Source: Synechococcus sp. PCC 7336
Lineage (GTDB): Bacteria; Cyanobacteriota; Cyanobacteriia; Thermostichales; PCC-7336
Assembly: GCF_000332275.1 (NCBI RefSeq)
Contig: NZ_CM001776.1
Coordinates: forward strand, 2,686,789 to 2,750,788
Direction: 5' to 3'
DNA length: 64,000 nucleotides
A program made the position numbers and the translations under genes. Under the pieces are notes generated by a model that was not told where the DNA came from, made no database searches, and worked only from the letters and a program-made list of their open reading frames with translations. Below are positions 43,252 to 52,356 of this stretch, piece by piece (positions within the stretch are counted from its first letter, which is position 1; each line of letters opens with the position of its first letter).

Positions 43252-43335
43252 GGCAGATTCTCTCTGTACGTGCAAATAAATAATCAAAGCTAGCAAGTGA
43301 GGACAGCGATCGACCTCACTCGCAAAAAAGACGAT

Positions 43336-43983
43336 TTACAAAGGTCCGGAAATACCCTGCTTGCGAATCATCAAGAAGTGCATCAGCATGAATACCGCAA
43401 TGAGCCAGGGCAACACAAAGGTGTGCAAGCTGTAGAAGCGGGTCAAGGTCGCTTGACCGACGCTCTCGCTACCGCGAATCAGCTCGACCAGGGTTCCGCC
43501 CACGACGGGAATGGCACTGGGAACGCCAGAGACAATCTTCACCGCCCAGTAACCCACTTGGTCCCAGGGGAGAGAATAGCCTGTCACTCCAAACGATACG
43601 GTAATCACAGCCAAGACAACGCCGGTCACCCAGGTTAGCTCGCGAGGCTTTTTAAAGCCCCCCGTCAGATAGATGCGGAAAACGTGCAAAATCATCACTA
43701 AGACCATCATGGAAGCGCTCCAGCGATGGATGGAGCGAATTAGCCAACCGAAGTTGACTTGGGTCATGATGAAATTAACCGAATTGAACGCATCGGCCAC
43801 CGTCGGCTTGTAGTAGAACGTCATTGCAAAACCGGTTGCAAACTGGATGATGAAGCAAACCAGTGTGATGCCACCCAAGCAGTAAAAAATATTGACGTGC
43901 GGAGGAATAAACTTACCTGTGGCATCATCCACAAAGGGAGTCAGCTCCAGACGCTCGTCAAGCCAGTCATAAACCTTTGCCAT
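43336..43983 (-). CDS. petB: Cytochrome b6
   Basis: 215 residues, the normal length. Heme-ligating His pairs lie in helices B and D ([41 protein letters not shown], read in part). The Cys that binds heme c_n is in IFYCLGG. The N-terminal ~25 residues ([18 protein letters not shown]) differ somewhat from common cyanobacterial sequences but remain alignable. First gene of petB-petD, divergent from ctpA across 220 bases. Confidence 0.98.
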   Translation of the reverse strand: MAKVYDWLDERLELTPFVDDATGKFIPPHVNIFYCLGGITLVCFIIQFATGFAMTFYYKPTVADAFNSVNFIMTQVNFGWLIRSIHRWSASMMVLVMILHVFRIYLTGGFKKPRELTWVTGVVLAVITVSFGVTGYSLPWDQVGYWAVKIVSGVPSAIPVVGGTLVELIRGSESVGQATLTRFYSLHTFVLPWLIAVFMLMHFLMIRKQGISGPL

Positions 43984-44203
43984 AAAACTAAAACCTTACG
44001 CTCAAATCCTTTCCTGGTATGTTTCAGCGTATCACAGGCGGCCTGAATTGTAGTGTTATGTAAATTCGATATACAGTTAGTCATATTTCCTCTCGTGCCG
44101 ATCCACTCTGACTGCTGGCGGTTCGGTTCCGTTAGGCTGAGAGTCGGAGATCGCGATCGCTTTCGACCCTCTATCTCCCGCGCTAGCTTATAAAGATGTA
44201 TTT
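43984..44203. promoter_or_regulatory. Divergent petB/ctpA promoter region
   Basis: 220 bases between petB and ctpA, AT-rich near petB. It must hold both promoters. No confident -35/-10 pair was assigned. Confidence 0.35.
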
Positions 44204-45502
44204 ATGAAGGACTGGTTTCCATTGCGCCTCAAGCCCTCGAGACAGCAGGGCGGGCGCTGGTTGCACGCGTCTCTAGCTTTCATCCTCTTGGCGATCGCCT
44301 GTTTGGGCTTGACCGCCTGCCAGCCCCGATTGCAGTGGGGAGACGAACAAAAGCTGCTCGCGCAGGTGTGGACGCAGGTCGATCGCGCTTATGTCGATCC
44401 CACATTTAACGGTCAAAACTGGTGGCAGGTGCGTCAGACATTTCTGCGCCAGCCCATGCCGACGCCCGAGGCCGCCTACGAGCGCATCAATGTCATGTTG
44501 GCCACATTGGGCGATCCGTTCACTCGTTTTTTGGATCCAGCTAGCTACCGCAGTTTGCAAACCTCCACCTCGGGGGAATTGAACGGGGTGGGTCTGCAGA
44601 TTGCATTAGACGAGAGTGGGGGCGTGCGAGTCATTGCTCCTTTGGAAGGCACCCCTGCCGATCGGGCGGGATTGCAGACAGACGATCGGATTGTGGCGGT
44701 GAATGACGAACCGGTGCGGGGATGGAGTCTCGAGAGGGTGGCTGCTCGCCTGCGGGGCTTAACTGGAACGCAAGTCTATCTCTCGGTACAGCGGGGCGAT
44801 CGCCAATTTGAAGTGGGACTCAAACGGGAAGCGATCGCCATCAACCCGGTGCGCAGTCAGATTTTTCCTCAGCAGATTAACGGTCAGCCAGTGGCCTATA
44901 TCCGCTTGAGCCAGTTCAATGCCAATGCCGTTGCGAAAATGCGCGCAGCGATCGATCGCGCAGAATCTGCGGGTGCGGTCGGTTACATTTTGGATTTGCG
45001 GGGAAATCCCGGAGGTTTGTTGAAGGCGGGGATCGAGATTGGACGCATGTGGATCGATCGCGGTCCGATTGTGTTCACGATCGATCGCAATGGCATTAGC
45101 GACAGTGCGGATGCCACGGGCAGTCAACTGACGGACGCTCCCCTAGTGGCGATCGTCAATCGCGGTAGTGCCAGCGCCAGCGAGGTATTGTCGGGAGCAT
45201 TGCAAGACACCGGTCGCGCTGCTCTGGTGGGGACTCGCACCTTTGGCAAAGGGTTGATTCAATCAATCTTCGAGATGCCGGATGAGACGGGCTTGGCCGT
45301 CACGATCGCCAAATATGCCACTCCTAGCGGTCGAGACATCAACCATCAGGGGATCGAGCCCGATGTGGTGGTGGAATTGCCCAGCGATCGCCGACTCAAG
45401 CGAGAGGAGCTGGCGACCGAGCGCGATCCCCAGTTCGTCGCAGCCCTGGAAGTATTGCGAGAACAGGTGGCAGCAGCTCAAGCGCTCCCGACCGCCGCTT
45501 GA
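44204..45502 (+). CDS. ctpA: Carboxyl-terminal processing protease CtpA
   Basis: 432 residues. N-terminal signal with a lipobox-like LGLTACQP. PDZ domain at about 120-200 (GLQTDDRIVAVNDEPVRGWSLE). S41 catalytic domain with Ser in NRGSASASEVLSGAL and Lys in GTRTFGKGLIQS, the dyad of tail-specific proteases. CtpA removes the C-terminal extension of the photosystem II D1 precursor, needed to assemble the manganese cluster. Its placement beside petBD is common in cyanobacteria. The 3' end overlaps the dihydroorotase remnant by 25 bases on the other strand. Confidence 0.95.
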   Translation: MKDWFPLRLKPSRQQGGRWLHASLAFILLAIACLGLTACQPRLQWGDEQKLLAQVWTQVDRAYVDPTFNGQNWWQVRQTFLRQPMPTPEAAYERINVMLATLGDPFTRFLDPASYRSLQTSTSGELNGVGLQIALDESGGVRVIAPLEGTPADRAGLQTDDRIVAVNDEPVRGWSLERVAARLRGLTGTQVYLSVQRGDRQFEVGLKREAIAINPVRSQIFPQQINGQPVAYIRLSQFNANAVAKMRAAIDRAESAGAVGYILDLRGNPGGLLKAGIEIGRMWIDRGPIVFTIDRNGISDSADATGSQLTDAPLVAIVNRGSASASEVLSGALQDTGRAALVGTRTFGKGLIQSIFEMPDETGLAVTIAKYATPSGRDINHQGIEPDVVVELPSDRRLKREELATERDPQFVAALEVLREQVAAAQALPTAA

Positions 45503-45780
45503 AGGGGCGGGGGATCTGGATAGGGGGCAAACTCTAGCGCTTTCCCTCGCAAGCTATCGTCGATCGCGCCGTCTCGCATGGCGATGCTGCCGCCGACGAT
45601 GGTTGCTGTCGGCCATCCGGTCAGTTCCCAGCCCTCAAACGGACTCCAGCCACATTTGGTTTCCAGATCTTCGCGGCGGACAGGTTTAGTCGTTTCCAGA
45701 TCCACCAGAACTAGATCGGCATCGTATCCCACCTGCAAGCGCCCTTTGTTGGGAATGCCGTAGGCAATGGCAGGGCGATC
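45478..45780 (-). pseudogene. pyrC: Dihydroorotase C-terminal remnant
   Basis: About 100 codons matching the end of class I dihydroorotases: PAIAYGIPNKGRLQVGYDAD, LVLVDLETTKPVRREDLETK and CGWSPFEGWELTGWP. Homology begins abruptly near 45780; everything before it (about 300 residues with the metal site) is missing. The start of the same gene appears at 46253-46390. Dihydroorotase closes the ring in pyrimidine synthesis, so another copy must exist elsewhere if this organism makes UMP. Confidence 0.8.
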
Positions 45781-45887
45781 GCACTCTCGACAGCGAAACA
45801 CTGCGTAGCCGAGTTTGCTAATGCGTTAGAGGCTGGAGATTTTTCCGTTGAAGCTTGCTCGGAAGCGGATGGCAGAGGTAAAAAACG

Positions 45888-46190
45888 ATGAAACACGCTG
45901 ACCTCAAGAAAATAGCGTTGCGGGATCCTCAGGTGAAGGCTGAGTATGACGCCCTAGAGCCTGAATTTAGTTTGCTGCGGCAAATGCTGGAGGCGCGGAA
46001 AAGAGCTGGGCTCAGTCAATCGGATGTTGCCGCACGGATGGGGACTCAAGCTACCGCCATTACCCGTTTAGAATCTTCCCTTAGCAGTGGAAAGCACTCT
46101 CCTTCAATCGCCACCCTGCAGCGATATGCCCGCGCTGTAGGGTGCGAGCTGGAAATCAAGTTAGTTTCGCGAGAAGCGCAATCTAACTGA
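45888..46190 (+). CDS. XRE-family HTH protein, HigA-like antitoxin type
   Basis: 100 residues. Pattern of antitoxins encoded after a toxin: MKHADLKKIALRDPQVKAEY, then the helix-turn-helix GLSQSDVAARMGTQATAITRLESS and PSIATLQRYARAVGCELEIKL. The start ATG overlaps the TGA of an upstream open stretch (about 45781-45891, ending EACSEADGRGKKR), the coupling usual for toxin-antitoxin pairs, but that stretch is a fragment and no toxin family was recognised. The gene sits between two pieces of a dihydroorotase gene read on the other strand, so it arrived with or caused the break. Confidence 0.85.
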   Translation: MKHADLKKIALRDPQVKAEYDALEPEFSLLRQMLEARKRAGLSQSDVAARMGTQATAITRLESSLSSGKHSPSIATLQRYARAVGCELEIKLVSREAQSN

Positions 46191-46252
46191 AATACTTAGA
46201 TTCGCTAGGATGACTGGGTTAGACCGATAAGCCTTGGTTGATGTGCTGAGGC

Positions 46253-46390
46253 TCAATAACTTCGATCGGGATTGGCGTTGGCGATCGCCCGCTCGATTTG
46301 CTATATCTTGCCATGCACTACCAGCAGATCCCCGGTAAGTAGTTCGCCATCGGGCAAAACCATTTGAGTATTGGCAATCAGCAGTTTCAT
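46253..46390 (-). pseudogene. pyrC: Dihydroorotase N-terminal remnant
   Basis: From ATG at 46390 (GAGG six bases before it) the frame reads MKLLIANTQMVLPDGELLTG, then DLLVVHGKI, a stop (46301-46303), and QIERAIANANPDR. This is the N-terminal beta-sandwich of class I dihydroorotase. The stop and loss of similarity show decay. The C-terminal end of the same gene is at 45478-45780; the ~300 central codons are gone and the interval now carries the XRE gene. Confidence 0.75.
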
Positions 46391-46496
46391 ACTTGCCTCG
46401 GGGTAACTCTCGTAACATGATGTTCGCGTTTGGCTGCAGCGACAACGCTTGACTGGCGGAGTGATAGTTGTCGCTCTATGCCATCTCGTTCAAATC

Positions 46497-47126
46497 TCAT
46501 TTCTCCGCGATCACCTGATGGGTTAACATCTGAACCAGGCCATCCACTAAGCGCTCCCGCTCCATTGGCATAAACTCTTTCCCATACAGGAGTTCGTGAA
46601 AAAGAACGTAGTGGATGAGCGTGCCAATGAACATACGAGCGGCCACTTCTGGATCGGGCAAATTGAGTTCGGGATGCAATTTTAGATATCGGCCCACTAT
46701 TTTCAACGACGCTGATGGCGTTTGAGAAATGAATGCCCTAGCCAGCTCTGGAAAGCGTTCGGACTCAGCCATAATCAGACGCACAAACGACAGTGCTAGC
46801 GGATCGCCCAGAATGGAATTCAGCATCCCAGTAGCTAGCTGCTTGAGGATAACCTTTGGCTCTCCATCCAATGCTTGCGATTCGAGCGGACCAAAAATCG
46901 CGTTGAACTTTTCCTCTTTCAGATACTGAATCAGCCCAACAAATAAGCCTTGCTTATCCTTAAAGTGACTGTAGATGGTGGCCTTGGAGACTCCTGCCGT
47001 TGCTGCCACCCGATCCATGCTGGTTGCAGCGTAGCCATGCGCGAGAAATTCTTGCATTGCGCCATTCAAGATGGCCTCTGCCTTCTCGGACGATAGCTGC
47101 CGACTGGGTGCAATATTTTGTCCCAT
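46497..47126 (-). CDS. TetR/AcrR family repressor
   Basis: 209 residues from ATG at 47126, with GAGG nine bases upstream; a TTG at 47177 is in frame. TetR helix-turn-helix: AILNGAMQEFLAHGYAATSM, DRVAATAGVSKATIYSHFKD. The ligand domain resembles regulators of efflux systems (AcrR-like C-terminus). It is divergent from devBCA, and two identical-pattern operator sites lie in the 214-base gap, so it most likely represses the exporter and itself. Confidence 0.92.
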   Translation of the reverse strand: MGQNIAPSRQLSSEKAEAILNGAMQEFLAHGYAATSMDRVAATAGVSKATIYSHFKDKQGLFVGLIQYLKEEKFNAIFGPLESQALDGEPKVILKQLATGMLNSILGDPLALSFVRLIMAESERFPELARAFISQTPSASLKIVGRYLKLHPELNLPDPEVAARMFIGTLIHYVLFHELLYGKEFMPMERERLVDGLVQMLTHQVIAEK

Positions 47127-47275
47127 GATAGATGCCTCTAGAGTGCGACCGACAGATTGCGCCGCCTGAGTTGTCAAGGGCTGCGAGCGAGCCTTCCCGA
47201 TCGTACCAATTCCCTCGCCAACCCCTCTGCGGCATTAGCAGGTGCCAAAACTGAAAGTCCCTATTGACTAATCAA

Positions 47276-47322
47276 ACTAAACTGGCTAGTTTAATGATAG
47301 CAGTACTAAACTGTTTAGTTTA
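47276..47322. promoter_or_regulatory. Two operator-like repeats between tetR and devB
   Basis: ACTAAACTGGCTAGTTTA at 47276-47293 and ACTAAACTGTTTAGTTTA at 47305-47322 are 16/18 identical, 29 bases apart start to start. Each is dyad-symmetric (ACTAAA/TTTAGT in the second). TTGACT at 47264-47269 may be a -35 for devB. This fits binding of two TetR dimers on one stretch. GAGAGG at about 47330 is the devB ribosome binding site. Confidence 0.75.
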
Positions 47323-47340
47323 TTTCTTCGAGAGGCAGTC

Positions 47341-48534
47341 ATGATGTCCGAATCAGCGATCGCTTCCCCTATCCGTAAATCTCTCCGCCTCTGGATCTCA
47401 GTGGCGATCGCCGCCGGTCTGGCTCTCAGCGGTGCGGCGGCAGTCATTTCCCAGTCTCGCGAGCCTGAAGCAAGCGATCCTTACCCTACAAGCTCTCCAG
47501 AAATCAAAACTGTAACGGCGTTAGGGTGGCTAGAGCCCCAAGGGGAGGTTGTCCAGCTATCTGCCCCCAGCTCGACTGATGGGAATCGAATCGCGCAGTT
47601 ATTGGTGCAGGAGGGCGATGTGGTTGAAGTGGGCCAGACGATCGCCATTCTCGACAATCGCGATCGCTTGCAAGCCGCTTTATTAGAAGCCCGAGCACAA
47701 GTGGCGATCGCAGAAGCCAATTTGGCTGTGGTGGAAGCTGGGGCCAAAACGGGTGAAATCGAAGCACAGCGAGCGACAATTGCCCGTTACGAAGCCGAAC
47801 TGCTCAACAATACAGCAGCCCAGACAGCGACAGTGGCTCGGCTGGAGGCTGAATTGCAAACGGCAGTAGCGGACGAGCGTCGCTATCGAGAGCTTTACGA
47901 ACAAGGGGCGATCTCTGCCTCCGAGTGGGATAGTCGGCGTCTCGCCTCCGAGACTGCGCAACGGCAACTGGACGAGGGCAAAGCGAATCTAGCCCGCATT
48001 CAGTCAGCCCAACAGCAGCAATTGAATGAAGCGATCGCCACGTTAGACAGAATTGCCGAAGTGCGCCCAGTCGATGTCAATGTGGCTGCCGCCGAAGTCC
48101 GCGCTGCTCGAGCAGCAGTCGAGCGGGCTCAATCAGAACTCGATCTGGCTTATATCAGAGCCTCCCAATCTGGCCAAATTCTCAAGATTCACACCCGTCC
48201 CGGCGAAGTTATCTCTACTGACGGCATTGTCGATATCGGACAGACGAGCCAGATGGTTGCGATCGCCGAGATTTACGAAAGCGACATTCACAGAGTTCGG
48301 TTGGGGCAACAGGCACGAGTCGTCAGTCGGGCACTTCCAGATATGGAACTGCACGGGCGAGTCGAACAGGTTGACCTACAGGTTCGACGGCAAACCGTTA
48401 TTAACGAAGACCCCGCTGCCAACATTGACGCCAAAACGGTCGAAGTCAAAGTTTTGCTAGACGAAGCCGCGAGCCAGCAGGTAAGCGGACTGACCAATCT
48501 CCGCGTCACCGTCACCATCGACACTGGCGCTTGA
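47341..48534 (+). CDS. devB: DevB-type ABC exporter membrane fusion protein
   Basis: 397 residues; ATG doublet at 47341/47344. One N-terminal membrane segment (LWISVAIAAGLALSGAAAVI), a biotinyl-lipoyl-like half (LGWLEPQGEVVQLSAP, VGQTIAILDNRDRL), a long coiled-coil hairpin (about 120-240) and the returning half (IRASQSGQILKIHTRPGEVI). It links the inner-membrane DevC/DevA exporter to a TolC-like outer-membrane channel. Heterocyst-forming species use DevBCA for envelope glycolipids; the cargo here is unknown. Confidence 0.93.
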   Translation: MMSESAIASPIRKSLRLWISVAIAAGLALSGAAAVISQSREPEASDPYPTSSPEIKTVTALGWLEPQGEVVQLSAPSSTDGNRIAQLLVQEGDVVEVGQTIAILDNRDRLQAALLEARAQVAIAEANLAVVEAGAKTGEIEAQRATIARYEAELLNNTAAQTATVARLEAELQTAVADERRYRELYEQGAISASEWDSRRLASETAQRQLDEGKANLARIQSAQQQQLNEAIATLDRIAEVRPVDVNVAAAEVRAARAAVERAQSELDLAYIRASQSGQILKIHTRPGEVISTDGIVDIGQTSQMVAIAEIYESDIHRVRLGQQARVVSRALPDMELHGRVEQVDLQVRRQTVINEDPAANIDAKTVEVKVLLDEAASQQVSGLTNLRVTVTIDTGA

Positions 48535-48575
48535 AATTCGAACTCTGGCATCTGCCCCCAATTCCCATTGCCATC

Positions 48576-49751
48576 ATGAACGCTCTGTTTGCTACTCTCC
48601 GACGCCGCACTCCCCTCGGCTGGCTCCAGCTCAAACGCGATCGCACTCGGTTACTCACCGCGATCGCCGGAATCGCCTTCGCCGACATCCTCATCTTTAT
48701 GCAGTTCGGCTTTATGGATGCCTTATTCCAAAGCAACACGCAATATCCCCGCACGCTACTGGCCGATATTGTCCTCGTCAGCACCTTGGCCGATAACTTA
48801 GGTAACCTGCGCACATTCCCTCGCAGGCGGATTTATCAAGCTTTAGACATTCCAGGCGTGGAGTCTGTGGATGCACTCTATGTCGGCTCGGTGGATTGGC
48901 GCAATCCCGATACGCGAGACAAGGCTTCGATGATGATTTTGGGCCAAAGCCCCGATCGGCCGACATTCGATCTGCCTGCAGTCAACCAGCAATTGGATCG
49001 CCTCAAACTCCCAGATACCGTGCTATTCGATCGCGCCGCCAGAGGAGACTATCGAGCCTTAATTGCACAATTGGAAGAGGGTCGAACTGTCGATACGGAA
49101 ATTGGGCGGCGCACGATTGCGATTGATGGCTTGTTTCAAGTGGGGGCTTCATTTGCCGATGATGGGGCTCTGATTACGAGCCATACCACCTTTTTGCACC
49201 TATTCCCCCGACGAGATGAAGGGGCAATCAGCCTGGGTTCGATCGAACTCCAGGACGGAGCCGATCCCGAGCGGGTTAGGGAGGCCATCGCAGCCCACCT
49301 TCCCGATGACGTGCGAGTCTTCACGAATGAGGAATATGTTGACTTCGAACTCAACTACATCAAAACCGCTACAGCCATTAGCTTTGTCTTTACATTGGGG
49401 AGTGCGATGGGGTTTGTGGTGGGGGTGGTGATTGTCTATCAGGTGCTCTCGACCGATGTAAACGACCATCTGGCTGAATACGCCACTTTCAAAGCCATGG
49501 GATACCGCACGCAGTATTTGTTGGGCGTCGTTTTCGAGGAGGCTGTCATTCTGTCGCTTTGCGGCTTTGTACCCGGTGTGATGGTGGCAGTGGGCTTATA
49601 CCAACTGACTGCCGCTGCGACAGCTCTACCTTTGGCAATGCCCCTCAGTCGAGCAGTTTGGGTGCTGACGCTCACTGTGGCGATGTGCGGACTATCGGGG
49701 GCGATCGCCACGCGCAGGCTTCAATCTGCAGATCCAGCCGATATTTTCTGA
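48576..49751 (+). CDS. devC: DevC-type ABC exporter permease
   Basis: 391 residues from ATG at 48576; the frame is open to 48531 (TTG overlapping the devB stop). FtsX/MacB-type permease: N-terminal helix (LLTAIAGIAFADILIFMQFGF), a periplasmic domain, and three C-terminal helices (AISFVFTLGSAMGFVVGVVIVYQVL; YLLGVVFEEAVILSLCGFVPG, read in part). The pattern IFMQFGFMDALF is typical of DevC. Its TGA overlaps the devA ATG by one base. Confidence 0.94.
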   Translation: MNALFATLRRRTPLGWLQLKRDRTRLLTAIAGIAFADILIFMQFGFMDALFQSNTQYPRTLLADIVLVSTLADNLGNLRTFPRRRIYQALDIPGVESVDALYVGSVDWRNPDTRDKASMMILGQSPDRPTFDLPAVNQQLDRLKLPDTVLFDRAARGDYRALIAQLEEGRTVDTEIGRRTIAIDGLFQVGASFADDGALITSHTTFLHLFPRRDEGAISLGSIELQDGADPERVREAIAAHLPDDVRVFTNEEYVDFELNYIKTATAISFVFTLGSAMGFVVGVVIVYQVLSTDVNDHLAEYATFKAMGYRTQYLLGVVFEEAVILSLCGFVPGVMVAVGLYQLTAAATALPLAMPLSRAVWVLTLTVAMCGLSGAIATRRLQSADPADIF

Positions 49752-50494
49752 TGGGGAATGACATGCAACGTTTTACCATGCAAAATTTTACGTCTAACCA
49801 ACCGGCCATTCACATCCAGCATCTCGACCATTGTTTCGGTCGGGGTCAACTGCGCAAGCAAGTGCTCTTCGATATCAATTTGGAAATTTTTTCAGGAGAA
49901 ATTGTCATTCTGATGGGACACTCCGGTTCTGGAAAAACGACCCTCCTGACGTTGGTCGGCGGACTGCGTTCCGTTCAGTCAGGAAGCTTAAAAGTGCTCG
50001 GTCGGGAACTCTGCGGTACCACTCCAGAACAGCTCGTCCTCGCTCGTCGCCACAACGGATATATTTTCCAGGCTCACAACCTGCATAGAAGCTTAACTGC
50101 CCTCGAAAATGTCTGCATGGGACTGGAGGTGCAAGGCAATCTCGGGCGGCAGGAGATGCTCGAACGGGCAGCCGCCATGCTAGAGCATGTGGGTTTAGGC
50201 GATCGCGCGCACGCCTATCCCGACAATCTGTCCGGCGGTCAGAAGCAACGGGTGGCGATCGCCCGCGCCCTCGTCAGTCATCCGGCAATTGTCCTCGCCG
50301 ACGAACCCACTGCCGCTCTCGACAGCCATTCCGGTCGAGAGGTGGTCAACTTGATGCAGACCTTAGCCAAAGAGCAGGGATGCACGATTTTACTGGTCAC
50401 CCACGACAATCGCATTTTGGATGTGGCCGATCGCATCGTCACCATGGAGGATGGCAGACTCATTAACAATTCTGCAATATCTGCAGCAGCCTGA
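49751..50494 (+). CDS. devA: DevA-type ABC exporter ATP-binding protein
   Basis: 247 residues from ATG at 49751; ATG at 49763 is possible. Walker A GHSGSGKTTLL, signature LSGGQKQRVAIARAL, Walker B IVLADEPTAALD and the H-loop LLVTHDNRIL are all intact. It is a MacB/LolD-type ATPase that powers DevC. Third gene of devB-devC-devA with overlapping starts, controlled as one unit, probably by the upstream TetR protein. Confidence 0.95.
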   Translation: MGNDMQRFTMQNFTSNQPAIHIQHLDHCFGRGQLRKQVLFDINLEIFSGEIVILMGHSGSGKTTLLTLVGGLRSVQSGSLKVLGRELCGTTPEQLVLARRHNGYIFQAHNLHRSLTALENVCMGLEVQGNLGRQEMLERAAAMLEHVGLGDRAHAYPDNLSGGQKQRVAIARALVSHPAIVLADEPTAALDSHSGREVVNLMQTLAKEQGCTILLVTHDNRILDVADRIVTMEDGRLINNSAISAAA

Positions 50495-50603
50495 AGGTTA
50501 GCCAGTGCCTCTATAGAGATTTGAGAGCAGCTTGAATCACGAAACATTCGCCGTTAATCTCGGAGTGCAATGAGAATATGCCGACTCCCGAGTGGAGGAG
50601 CTG

Positions 50604-51038
50604 TCAGTTGTATTTGAAGCCTTTAGGTCTCTTGCGAGCGTACCCTTTCGGTACGTTCATTCTGAACGACTCTGAAAACCTCGAATACAGGACGTCAGCG
50701 GTAGGGGGAAATTCTGCCGATACAGCCAGCATGCCAACTTTGGCCTCTTCGAAATAAATCACTCCCCCAGGGCGTCCTTCAGCAAACAAGGGGCTGTGAA
50801 AGAACTGATGCTCGGCAATGTAGATCGTGAGGAGGCCGGAAATCCGCATTTTTCTGCCAAATATTTGCTCGCAAACCTGGGGGATAACGGCCTCTAGAAA
50901 AGGGCTATCGGTCGGCTCGCCTAGATCTGTGAATTCCTGGAAATCGGCAAAGTGGTCCATGTAAAACGACCAGATCTTGGCGAGGTTTGGCTCGCGGATC
51001 AGTTTTTGCTTGAGTTCCTGCAATCGCTCGATTTTCAT
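50604..51038 (-). CDS. Conserved hypothetical protein
   Basis: 144 residues, not recognised. Starts MKIERLQELKQKLIREPNLAK, acidic-aromatic middle (WSFYMDHFADFQEFTDLG), ends with a basic tail (GYARKRPKGFKYN). No signal or membrane segment. It stands alone on the minus strand between devA and the SRPBCC gene. Confidence 0.7.
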   Translation of the reverse strand: MKIERLQELKQKLIREPNLAKIWSFYMDHFADFQEFTDLGEPTDSPFLEAVIPQVCEQIFGRKMRISGLLTIYIAEHQFFHSPLFAEGRPGGVIYFEEAKVGMLAVSAEFPPTADVLYSRFSESFRMNVPKGYARKRPKGFKYN

Positions 51039-51265
51039 AGGTTCTTAGGAGGGAGGAATCTCTTGGTAATCTTGGCATGCTAGGGCGATCGACTGCAAAG
51101 TAGAACGGTTGGGCCATTTTGGGGCGGCCTATTGGCGCTGGCAACGACGTCCCCCAAAGCTAGAGGCAGCGTCAGTGGCAGAGCCGCAGGGATCGCCACC
51201 TACAGGCGATCGCTAGCAAAATCGTCTACAGTAAAGCCATAATTTCCTCCGCAACAAAAATTTGC

Positions 51266-51703
51266 ATGGCTGACCATTGGCTAGAACACACCTGTCAAAT
51301 CCAGGTACCCGCAAGCATCGATCGCGTTTGGTCGCTGTGGTCCAATCTGGAGCAATTACCCCGTTGGATGAAATGGATTAGTTCCGTCCAAACCCTCGAT
51401 GGCGATCTGTCCCGCTGGACCCTTTCCAGTCGCGGTTTTACCTTCAACTGGACCTCTAAAACCCATACAGTTATCCACCAACAGCGCATTGAATGGGAAT
51501 CGGTGGATGGACTGCACAACCGAGGCTGCTTGCGCTTTTACGATCGCAAAGCGGACGGCACCATCGTTCGTCTTTCCATTGCCTACTCCGTTCCCGGCTG
51601 GCTGGCCGCTATCCTGCAAATCCCATTTATCGATCGCATTGTCGAATCGACTCTGCAAGCGGATTTGGAGCGGTTTAAGGCTTTTGCGATCGCTAACCCC
51701 TGA
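51266..51703 (+). CDS. SRPBCC (START-like) lipid/aromatic-binding protein
   Basis: 145 residues. The family pattern is clear: IQVPASIDRVWSLWSNLEQLPRWMKWISSV, read in part, and a long C-terminal helix (ILQIPFIDRIVESTLQADLERFK). Such proteins bind hydrophobic ligands (polyketide cyclase/dehydrase or coenzyme Q-binding type). Specific ligand unknown. Confidence 0.85.
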   Translation: MADHWLEHTCQIQVPASIDRVWSLWSNLEQLPRWMKWISSVQTLDGDLSRWTLSSRGFTFNWTSKTHTVIHQQRIEWESVDGLHNRGCLRFYDRKADGTIVRLSIAYSVPGWLAAILQIPFIDRIVESTLQADLERFKAFAIANP

Positions 51704-51783
51704 TGGCTGGGCAATGCGGGTGCTGGCAGATAAACGATTTTCGATCCCGATGGTCGCAGCCGAGGTGGCGATCGCGCGATCGC

Positions 51784-52038
51784 CTACCAAGACTCCTCAT
51801 CGCCACTCAGCAGCCAGGTGATAGAAACCCCTAAAGCCTTTGCCATGGCCACTAATTCCCAATCAATCACGCGGCGCTTGCCGTTCTCGATCTGCCCGAT
51901 CTTGACATAATCTAGAGTGATTCCATATCGAGCTAAACGTCCTGCCAACTCATCCTGGGTGAGCTGCAACTTTTCTCGCATCCAACGGACTCTAGGGCCA
52001 ACGATATTGGCGGAGCGAGAGCGTTGTTCCGGTTTCAA
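51784..52038 (-). CDS. XRE-family HTH regulator
   Basis: 84 residues, consisting of one Cro/C1-type helix-turn-helix: VGPRVRWMREKLQLTQDELA, GRLARYGITLDYVKIGQIENGKR and IDWELVAMAKALGVSITWLL. The YVKIGQIE recognition helix is typical of small SinR-like regulators. Its target and any partner gene are unknown. It ends 81 bases after the convergent SRPBCC gene. Confidence 0.85.
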   Translation of the reverse strand: MKPEQRSRSANIVGPRVRWMREKLQLTQDELAGRLARYGITLDYVKIGQIENGKRRVIDWELVAMAKALGVSITWLLSGDEESW

Positions 52039-52356
52039 TCGCCAATCCTCTAGCTATCGGCAAAACACCCGACGGAGCAATCATCGATTTTCGATCCCCT
52101 CCATTTGGGAACCGACATAGGGGTATTATGCCGCGATCGCTAGCCATTTGACGAGGTCAGTGCCGATCGATATGACTGATGGCCTCGATAGCGGTCTCCC
52201 AGCCCTCGCCCCGTCCGTCGCAGCTCGCTTCACTCTCCCCAATCAAACCTTCCAGTGGAACTCACTTCTCGAAGATCGATTTTCGATTACTGCGCTCGAA
52301 GCCCACTGTTTAGACTATGAATATGAATAAATTCGTATTTAAGTTAAGTGACTGCA
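52039..52356. other. Upstream region of sigma factor gene
   Basis: 318 bases. A 52-codon frame from ATG 52172 to 52330 (MTDGLDSGLPALAPS...) lies 26 bases before the sigma start but has no recognisable family; it could be a leader peptide or chance. Promoters for the XRE gene (minus) and the sigma gene (plus) are expected here. Confidence 0.3.
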
